Source of the DNA: JAOUGY01 sp963785075
GTDB lineage: Bacteria > Actinomycetota > Acidimicrobiia > Spongiisociales > ZC4RG35
DNA: 64,000 nucleotides
Reading direction: 5' to 3'
Assembly: GCA_963785075.1 (NCBI GenBank)
Contig: CAWATW010000008.1
Location: 124,001-188,000, forward strand
Numbering within the stretch: position 1 is the first letter of the stretch; the number at the start of each line of letters is the position of its first letter. A program made the translations under genes and the position numbers. Below are positions 58,681-64,000 of the stretch, piece after piece. The notes under the pieces were generated by a model, which did no database searches, was not told the origin of the DNA, and was given only the letters and a program-made list of their open reading frames with translations.

Positions 58681-59306
58681 CGGCGCGGATCGCAGTCGTC
58701 GATCACGGCGCCGGGAATCTGGTGTCGATCGCCCGGGGCCTGGAGCGGGCCGGCGCCGAAGTCGTCGTCGCCGCAGGACCGGAAGGCCTCGAAGGTGTGA
58801 CAGGGGTCGTGCTGCCGGGAGTCGGGGCCACGCATTCGGTCATGGAGGGGATCCGCAACGCCGGGTTCGAGGACGCCCTTCACTCCCTCGACGCCCCCCT
58901 GTTCGGCATCTGCGTCGGAATGCAGGTGCTGTTCGAGACGAGCGAAGAGGACGGCGCCGAGTGCCTGGGTCTGATCGGTGGATCGGTCCGGCGACTGACG
59001 AACGCCCCCCGCCTGCCGCACATCGGGTGGAATCAGCTCCGTCTCGCCGATCACGATCCCCTCTTCGCCGGGCTCGGGGACGAACCGATCGTCTACTTCG
59101 TGCACTCGTACGCACCGGTGCCCGACGATCTGGCTGCGGCGATCGCCTGGACGTCGTATGACGATCCTTTCGTTGCCGCCGTCCGGAAGGGGCGCGTGAG
59201 CGGGACGCAGTTCCACCCCGAGCGCTCGGGGGATCCGGGCCTTCGTATGCTTGCCAACTTCGTGGCGGAATGCGCGGTTCCGGCGTCGGTCGGAGACGCG
59301 TCGTGA
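58677..59306 (+). CDS. hisH: Imidazole glycerol phosphate synthase, glutaminase subunit
   Basis: A 209-residue class I glutamine amidotransferase feeds ammonia to HisF. The triad is Cys79 (GICVGMQ), His180 and Glu182 (QFHPERSG). VVDHGAGNLVS opens the protein. It starts with a GTG overlapping the hisB stop, and its own stop overlaps the hisF GTG. Confidence 0.95.
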   Translation: MTARIAVVDHGAGNLVSIARGLERAGAEVVVAAGPEGLEGVTGVVLPGVGATHSVMEGIRNAGFEDALHSLDAPLFGICVGMQVLFETSEEDGAECLGLIGGSVRRLTNAPRLPHIGWNQLRLADHDPLFAGLGDEPIVYFVHSYAPVPDDLAAAIAWTSYDDPFVAAVRKGRVSGTQFHPERSGDPGLRMLANFVAECAVPASVGDAS

Positions 59307-60076
59307 CACTCCGCACCCGAGTCATCCCGTGTCTCGACGTGGCAGACGGCCGCGTCGTCAAAGGGGTCAACTTCGTCAACCTGACCGACGAGGGCGATCC
59401 CGTCGAACTGGCCGAGCGCTACGCCGAGGAGGGCGCGGATGAGATCTGCTACCTCGACATCTCGGCAGCGCCGGAGGGTCGCTCGACGCTGTTGAACGTG
59501 GTCCGCCGAACCGCCCAGAACGTGTTCGTGCCGCTGACCGTGGGAGGTGGCGTGCGGGAGCCAGACGACATGAAGGCGGCGCTCCGCGCCGGTGCCGACA
59601 AGGTGAGCGTCAACACCGCAGCAGTGAGCGACCCCGCCCTCATCGAACAGTGCGCTCGGCGGTTCGGACGGCAGTGCGTGGTGCTCGCCATCGACGCCAA
59701 GTCACGCGTTCGCTCCGACGGTTCCACCTGGTTCGAGGTGGTCGTGAAGGGCGGTCGCAAGCCGACAGGAATCGACGCCATCGATTGGGCACGAACGGGA
59801 ACGAAGCTTGGCGCCGGGGAGATCCTATTGACCTCGATGGATCGTGACGGCACCAAGGACGGTTTCGACATCCCGCTCACCAGGGCCGTTTCGGACGCTG
59901 TCACCGTCCCCGTCATAGCCTCGGGCGGGGCGGGGGTCGAAGACCATCTCGTCGAGGCTGTGATCGAGGGCGGGGCGTCGGCGGTGCTCGCCGCTTCGAT
60001 CTTCCACCGGCGTGAGATCGAGATCGACCGCGTCAAGGAGGTCATGCAATCGGCCGGAATCCCGGTGCGCCGATGA
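59303..60076 (+). CDS. hisF: Imidazole glycerol phosphate synthase, cyclase subunit
   Basis: A 257-residue TIM barrel forms the imidazole ring with ammonia from HisH, releasing AICAR. Catalytic aspartates are Asp12 (IPCLDV) and Asp131 (LAIDAKSR); GGGVR and ASGGAG bind phosphates. The GTG at 59303 overlaps hisH; upstream in-frame codons would lie inside hisH. The stop overlaps the hisIE ATG. Confidence 0.96.
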   Translation: MTLRTRVIPCLDVADGRVVKGVNFVNLTDEGDPVELAERYAEEGADEICYLDISAAPEGRSTLLNVVRRTAQNVFVPLTVGGGVREPDDMKAALRAGADKVSVNTAAVSDPALIEQCARRFGRQCVVLAIDAKSRVRSDGSTWFEVVVKGGRKPTGIDAIDWARTGTKLGAGEILLTSMDRDGTKDGFDIPLTRAVSDAVTVPVIASGGAGVEDHLVEAVIEGGASAVLAASIFHRREIEIDRVKEVMQSAGIPVRR

Positions 60077-60666
60077 CCTCCGGAGACATGATCCCTGCCA
60101 TCGTCCAGGACGCCGACACGAGGCGAGTGCTGATGATGGCGTGGATGAATCCGGAGGCCCGCCGGCTCACCGAGGAGACCGGGTTCGTGCACTTCTGGTC
60201 GAGGTCCCGGCAGGAACTCTGGAAAAAGGGCGAGACGTCGGGCAACACCCTCTCGCTGGTCGAGATCCGCTCGGATTGTGACGACGACACGCTGCTCGTC
60301 ATCGCCCGGCCGGCCGGCCCGGCGTGTCACACGGGCGCCGACACCTGCTGGGAACAGACCAACGACGCCGGTTTCGCCCGGCTGGAGCGTCTGTGGTCGG
60401 TGATCGACCAACGCGCCACCGAGCGCCCGGAGGGCTCATACACGACCAAGCTGATCGAGGAAGGCCCCGACCTCCCGGCCCGCAAGGTCACCGAGGAGGC
60501 CGTCGAGGTTCTGATGGCCGCCAAGGACCACGCCGCCGGTGCCGCCGACGACCACCGGTTGGCCGAGGAGATCGCCGACCTCATCTACCACCTGCTCGTG
60601 GTGATCAGAGAGCGAGGCCTCGATCCCGGCGTCGTGTTGGACGTTCTCGCCGACCGCGAACGCTGA
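60073..60666 (+). CDS. hisI: Bifunctional PR-AMP cyclohydrolase / PR-ATP pyrophosphohydrolase
   Basis: A 197-residue fusion of HisI and HisE, steps 2 and 3 of the pathway. HisI (residues 1-105): MMAWMNPEARRL, FWSRSRQELWKKGETSGN, the zinc/Mg site SDCDDDTLLV and ACHTGADTCW. HisE (from about 108): GSYTTKLIEEG, then KVTEEAVEVLMAA and LAEEIADLIYHLLVVI. Many actinobacteria carry the two as separate genes, so the fusion is a useful taxonomic trait. It is the last gene of the operon. Confidence 0.94.
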   Translation: MTSGDMIPAIVQDADTRRVLMMAWMNPEARRLTEETGFVHFWSRSRQELWKKGETSGNTLSLVEIRSDCDDDTLLVIARPAGPACHTGADTCWEQTNDAGFARLERLWSVIDQRATERPEGSYTTKLIEEGPDLPARKVTEEAVEVLMAAKDHAAGAADDHRLAEEIADLIYHLLVVIRERGLDPGVVLDVLADRER

Positions 60667-60690
60667 CCAACTCGGCGACGACCCAGACGG

Positions 60691-60739
60691 GTTTTCGCGC
60701 ACAAAACATGCGCTATTCACGCCGTTTGTGCGCGAAAAC
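60691..60739. terminator. Perfect 15-bp inverted repeat after the his operon
   Basis: GTTTTCGCGCACAAA (60691-60705) and its exact complement (60725-60739) flank a 19-base loop. It begins 25 bases past the hisIE stop, so it can serve as an operon-end stem. The right arm is followed by CGGGGCC, not a T-tract, so intrinsic termination would be inefficient. It might instead be a bidirectional hairpin or binding site. Confidence 0.5.
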
Positions 60740-60765
60740 GGGGCCTTGAGGCCATGGCACCCGGT

Positions 60766-60882
60766 TCACGGTCTCCATTCGAGGTCGGCCATGATCTCCG
60801 CCATCTTCAAACGCAGTGGCAGCACCGTGAACGACCGGGGCAGTCGCTTCCTCCGCCGCATCTCTCTCAATCGCATACGCAT
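60766..60882 (-). CDS. Possible 38-residue basic miniprotein
   Basis: An ATG (60882) after AGAGAGGGAG opens a 38-residue frame beginning MRMRLREMRRRKRLP and ending LEWRP. It is highly basic. It faces away from the HxlR regulator across a region with two operator-like sites, which is the position expected of a regulated target gene. Size and lack of homology make it tentative. Confidence 0.3.
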   Translation of the reverse strand: MRMRLREMRRRKRLPRSFTVLPLRLKMAEIMADLEWRP

Positions 60883-60916
60883 CACTCCCTCTCTGTCCGA
60901 AGGCCGCCTGCTTCCG

Positions 60917-60987
60917 TTGCAAGTTGCTACTCGCTATGGACATACTTATCGGACTCGGAGGTGAATTGCAAGTAGCAACTCACTATG
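60917..60987. promoter_or_regulatory. Paired AGTWGCWACT sites upstream of the HxlR gene
   Basis: Two 22-base sites, starting at 60917 and 60966 (49 bases apart), match at 19 positions. Each contains AGTTGCTACT or its exact reverse complement AGTAGCAACT, and each is nearly symmetric (AGT-N-GC-N-ACT). The second ends just before the regulator's start. Such paired dyads are what HxlR/MarR-type dimers bind. Confidence 0.6.
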
Positions 60988-60995
60988 ATGTCGGC

Positions 60996-61475
60996 ATGCC
61001 GAGAAAGAGCCTGGAACACCTCGAGTGCGCGGTCGCAAACACGATGGAGGTGATCGGCGACGCCTGGACCTTCCTCGTCCTTCGCGATGCCTTCCTCGGT
61101 GTGCGCCGCTTCGACGAGTTCGTCACCGACCTCGGGATCTCCCGGAACATCCTCACCGACCGCCTCAACGGGCTGATCGAGTCCGGGATGATGGAGGCCA
61201 AGCCGTACACCGACCGACCGGTTCGATACGAGTACCGGCTCACAGACAAGGGCAAAGACCTGTTCGACACGCTCATGGTGCTCTGGAGCTTCGGTGAGAA
61301 GTGGACTCCCCCGGCCGACCCCGAGCACCAGCGGGTGATCCACACCACCTGCGGGAACGAGGCCCTGGCTGTGGCCCACTGCAGCCACTGCGGCGAACGG
61401 CTGAACCGGCGCGAGGTGCGGATCGAACCTCCTCTCTCCGTGGTCGCTCGGCGCACCGCGCAGGCGAACACCTGA
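60996..61475 (+). CDS. HxlR-family transcriptional regulator
   Basis: A 159-residue winged-helix regulator. The HxlR domain is clear: CAVANTMEVIGDAWTFLVLRD, then FDEFVTDLGISRNILTDRLNGL (recognition helix) and YEYRLTDKGKDL (wing). The N-terminal Cys in LECAVANT is the redox/electrophile sensor position of HypR/HxlR proteins. The C-terminus has an extra CSHCGERLNRREV zinc-knuckle-like pair. The ATG at 60996 was chosen because homology starts at MPRKSLEHLEC and because upstream ATGs overlap the operator-like sites. Confidence 0.85.
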   Translation: MPRKSLEHLECAVANTMEVIGDAWTFLVLRDAFLGVRRFDEFVTDLGISRNILTDRLNGLIESGMMEAKPYTDRPVRYEYRLTDKGKDLFDTLMVLWSFGEKWTPPADPEHQRVIHTTCGNEALAVAHCSHCGERLNRREVRIEPPLSVVARRTAQANT

Positions 61476-61549
61476 GGGGTTGGATGCCCGGGTCGCACTT
61501 CCACAGGGTGGCCGCACCGCTAGGTTGATGGCATGGACGTAGGAACGCG

Positions 61550-62131
61550 ATGACCGGCGTTTATCTCTTCTTTGCGTTGGTGGGCGGCGTTCTCGCCGCC
61601 GTCATGACCGTCGGTGGCGGTGACATCGACGCCGATGCCGACCTCGATCTGGACCTCGATCTCGACGCCGATGCCGACCTCGATACCGGAGACCTGACGG
61701 AAGGTGCCGGATCTGCCCTGTCTTCGATCTTCTCGTTCCGGACGCTGGTGTTCGCGTCTGCCTTCTTCGGGATCACGGGTCTCATTCTGCCGCTCGTCGG
61801 CACCGGCAGCCTCGCGACGCTGGTTCTCGCCCTCCTGGTCGGAGGATTCGCCGGCTTCGTGAACGACCGCCTCCTCCGCTATCTGAAACGGAGCAGCGGC
61901 GACTCTCGGATTACCGATGAGGTGTTCACCGGGGCTCGGGCCCGGGTGTCGGTCCCGGTGGACGGTGGGCGGCGAGGCCGCGTCACGATCGACGTCGACG
62001 GACGGTCCGTCGCCATGGTCGCCGAGGCCTATCGCGACCTGCACGAGACATTCCAACAGAACGAGGACGTCGTCGTCATCGAAGTCAAGGACGGGGTAGC
62101 CAGGATCGCCCCCATGGACATCATCGAGTGA
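61550..62131 (+). CDS. NfeD-like membrane protein with Asp-rich repeat
   Basis: A 193-residue protein with a first membrane helix, then an acidic segment of alternating D-A/D-L (IDADADLDLDLDLDADADLD, residues 26-46). Two more helices and a C-terminal OB-fold (VTIDVDGRSVAMVAEAYRDL, VVVIEVKDGVARIAP) follow, as in the NfeD family. It precedes the flotillin gene by 10 bases; NfeD and flotillin/SPFH proteins work together in membrane organisation. The acidic run comes from a short DNA duplication (about 33 bp apart) and has no counterpart in typical NfeD. Confidence 0.8.
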   Translation: MTGVYLFFALVGGVLAAVMTVGGGDIDADADLDLDLDLDADADLDTGDLTEGAGSALSSIFSFRTLVFASAFFGITGLILPLVGTGSLATLVLALLVGGFAGFVNDRLLRYLKRSSGDSRITDEVFTGARARVSVPVDGGRRGRVTIDVDGRSVAMVAEAYRDLHETFQQNEDVVVIEVKDGVARIAPMDIIE

Positions 62132-62141
62132 AGGGACGCTG

Positions 62142-63416
62142 ATGGAGCTATTCATCACGCTTGCAGTGATCGTCATCGTGGCCGTGATGGTCGTGATCTT
62201 CGCCGTCAGGAGCCTGATCGTGATCTGTCCACCCAACCGGGTGTCCGTGATCTCCGGTCGAGGCAAGAAGACAGCCGAGGGAACCGTGGCCGGATACAGG
62301 GTGCTCCAGGGTGGCCGGACCATCCGCATCCCGCTGCTGGAGAAGGTCGATTGGATCGACCTCAACACAATCGCCATCGAGGTGTCCGTCCACAACGCCT
62401 ACTCGAAAGGTGCGATCCCACTCGACGTCCAAGCCGTCGGAAACGTCAAGGTCTCCAGCAAGCCCGGGGTGCTCGAGAACTCCATCGAACGATTCTTGGG
62501 CCGCCCCACCGAATACATTCAGAAGCTCGCCAAGGAAACACTGGAGGCAAACCTTCGCGGCGTGCTGGCCACGCTGACGCCGGAAGAGGTCAACGAGGAT
62601 CGGCTCAAGTTCGCACAGACGCTGATCGAAGAGGCCGACGACGACATGCGGACCCTCGGGCTCGACCTCGACGTGCTGAAGATCCAGAACGTCACCGACG
62701 AGGTCGACTACCTGGACAGCGTCGGTCGCCGCCGCACGGCGTCGGTGCTGATGGAGGCCCGAGTTGCAGAGGCGGAACGGACCGCCGAGGCAGAAGAGGC
62801 CGAGGCCGAGTCGAAGCGACGGGCAGAGGTGGCGCGGGTGACCGCGGAGTTGGCGATCGCCGAGAAGCGCAACGGGCTCCGGGTGCGACAGGCCGAACTC
62901 GACGCCGAGGCCCTCGCGCGAGAGGAAGAAGCCAAGGTGTCCGGTGACAAGGCACGGGCCGTCGCCGAGCAGTCGCTCCAGCAGGAGCGCATCGAACTCG
63001 AGAGACGGCGCTTGGAAGCCGATGTGGTGGCGCCCGCCCGAGCCAGGAAGGAAGCGGCGGAGCTCGAAGCCAAGGGCGAGGCGGCGAAGATCATCGAAGA
63101 CGGCAACGCCTCCATCGAGGTCTTTCGTCGGCTTGTCGAGCAGTACCAAACGGCCGGGTCCGACGCCCAGCGGATCTTCGTTCTCAACATGCTGCCGGAG
63201 CTCGTCGACAAGATCGTGTCGACCGTCGACGGCGTGCAGATCGACAAGATCTCGGTGATCGACTCCGGTAACGGCCAGGGCGTCCCCAACGTCGTCTCAC
63301 AGATGCCGGCAGCCGTGATCCGAATCGTGGAGCAGATCGAGAACGCCACGGGCGTCGACATCCTCAAGGGCCTGGCCGGGAACGGCCACGTCTCCGACTC
63401 GGGCGCCCCTGAGTGA
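62142..63416 (+). CDS. Flotillin-like SPFH/Band 7 protein
   Basis: A 424-residue membrane scaffold. An N-terminal membrane hairpin (FITLAVIVIVAVMVVIFAVR) leads into the SPFH/Band 7 domain (PPNRVSVISG, IPLDVQAVGNVKVSS). Then comes a long charged coiled coil (about residues 195-345, dense in A-E-A-E repeats) and a C-terminal domain ending near HVSDSGAPE. Flotillins form lipid-microdomain assemblies with NfeD partners, and the NfeD-like gene is directly upstream. Confidence 0.9.
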   Translation: MELFITLAVIVIVAVMVVIFAVRSLIVICPPNRVSVISGRGKKTAEGTVAGYRVLQGGRTIRIPLLEKVDWIDLNTIAIEVSVHNAYSKGAIPLDVQAVGNVKVSSKPGVLENSIERFLGRPTEYIQKLAKETLEANLRGVLATLTPEEVNEDRLKFAQTLIEEADDDMRTLGLDLDVLKIQNVTDEVDYLDSVGRRRTASVLMEARVAEAERTAEAEEAEAESKRRAEVARVTAELAIAEKRNGLRVRQAELDAEALAREEEAKVSGDKARAVAEQSLQQERIELERRRLEADVVAPARARKEAAELEAKGEAAKIIEDGNASIEVFRRLVEQYQTAGSDAQRIFVLNMLPELVDKIVSTVDGVQIDKISVIDSGNGQGVPNVVSQMPAAVIRIVEQIENATGVDILKGLAGNGHVSDSGAPE

Positions 63417-63504
63417 CGAGACACGCCTCGGGCTGAGCGGTCGGCTGAGCCGAGCTGCGGCCGTCCGGGCGACAACGGTCGAATCGGTTGTACCGTCAAG
63501 ATCG

Positions 63505-64000
63505 ATGCTCGCCTCGATTCCTTCCCCGTCCATCAACTCCGTACAGATTGGTCCGCTTCGCCTGACCTTCTACGGCGCCATCATCGCCGTGGGAGTGGCC
63601 TTGGCCTGGCGCCTCGCCACCCGCCGATACGAGTCCTTCGGTGGGGATCCCGCGGTGGCAGAACGGGTGCTCGCCAGGGTCGTCATCTTCGGCTTTCTGG
63701 GCGCACGGGCGGCCTACGTTTCCACGCACCTCTCCCGGTTCGAAGGCGAATGGTGGAAGGTGATCGCCATCTGGGAGGGCGGGCTTGCACTGTTCGGCGG
63801 GCTGACGGCGGGAGCAATCACTCTGGTCGTGCTGATGCGCCGGTGGAATGGCGATCTTCGCGCTTTTCTCGACGCGCTGGCCCCCGCCGTTCCGCTGGCC
63901 CAAGCCGTGGGACGGTGGGGCAACTACTTCAACCAGGAGCTCTTCGGCACACCGACCGACCTGCCTTGGGGCCTCGAGATCGACCCTGCGAACCGACCGA
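63505..64000 (+). CDS. lgt: Prolipoprotein diacylglyceryl transferase, 3' truncated by window
   Basis: The first 165 residues of Lgt, the membrane enzyme that puts diacylglycerol on lipobox cysteines, as on the DUF4349 and PKD-like lipoproteins here. IGPLRLTFYGAIIAVGV is the conserved first helix, IWEGGLALFGGLTAG the core loop (the first Gly-Gly where E. coli has HGG), and QAVGRWGNYFNQELFG has the essential Arg and Asn-Glu. TACCGT stands 8 bases before the ATG. The reading frame continues past the window end. Confidence 0.93.
   Translation, partial: MLASIPSPSINSVQIGPLRLTFYGAIIAVGVALAWRLATRRYESFGGDPAVAERVLARVVIFGFLGARAAYVSTHLSRFEGEWWKVIAIWEGGLALFGGLTAGAITLVVLMRRWNGDLRAFLDALAPAVPLAQAVGRWGNYFNQELFGTPTDLPWGLEIDPANRP

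Overview
The window is high-GC, densely packed DNA with many 4-base stop/start overlaps (ATGA, GTGA, TTGA). It reads as an Actinomycetota chromosome, most likely class Acidimicrobiia. Grounds for this are a Gram-positive-type LexA box (TCGAACACATGTTCGA), widespread leaderless starts with a TANNNT box 6-9 bases before the start codon, a CDC48-like two-domain AAA ATPase, a DnaQ-UvrC fusion, secreted CAP proteins with SLH-like repeats, and a YerC/TrpR-like protein ahead of the his genes. The class assignment is inference. Nearly everything is core metabolism. I see no prophage, insertion sequence, CRISPR array, rRNA or tRNA.

Layout. 0-0.8 kb: two small membrane proteins and a small Cys/His protein. 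0.8-5.2 kb (minus): type II fatty acid synthesis operon fabD-fabH-fabG-acpP-fabF. 5.2-5.6 kb: 7-bp repeats and a triplicated 133-bp unit. 5.6-15.3 kb (minus): threonine aldolase, an alanine-type aminotransferase, then a run from ilvD down through a phosphoesterase, ArsA-like ATPase, ROK kinase, DUF1232 and a luciferase-like oxidoreductase. 15.4-20.3 kb: glycogen phosphorylase, queG, a DUF4349 lipoprotein and a Cys-rich miniprotein. 20.4-25.6 kb (plus): ilvB-ilvN-ilvC-leuA behind a transcription attenuator whose leader peptide is M-S-A-I-L-V-L-S. 25.7-29.6 kb: a transporter, a lipoprotein, a VOC protein and a decayed zone with three gene remnants. 29.6-39.4 kb: leuB, a Cys/Met-metabolism PLP enzyme, two CAP/SLH-like secreted paralogues, a tricorn protease, an alpha/beta hydrolase and a Usp-CBS protein. 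39.5-45.8 kb: pntAA-pntAB-pntB operon, nitroreductase, DUF5667 protein, ECF sigma factor, TrmH-type methylase. 45.8-54.4 kb: LexA-controlled DnaQ-UvrC fusion, a frameshifted MazF remnant, HIT protein, alanine dehydrogenase, AAA ATPase, acyl-CoA dehydrogenase, VOC protein. 54.8-60.7 kb: histidine biosynthesis, with hisA on the minus strand facing away from yerC-hisG-hisD-hisB-hisH-hisF-hisIE. 60.7-64 kb: an HxlR regulator with paired operator-like sites, an NfeD/flotillin pair and the start of lgt.

Working together, the ilv/leu genes (ilvB, N, C, D, leuA, leuB) nearly complete valine/leucine synthesis; leuCD are not here. The his genes cover the pathway except hisC and the His-phosphatase, and the fab operon supplies the elongation core.

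The most unusual structure is a dispersed family of degenerate 7-bp tandem repeats. Each locus has its own unit, but most fit GTC-N4 or a variant. They lie only in intergenic DNA, at six loci beside fab, ilv/leu and his genes, and at several loci they form facing arms around a short core. I do not recognise this as a described element.
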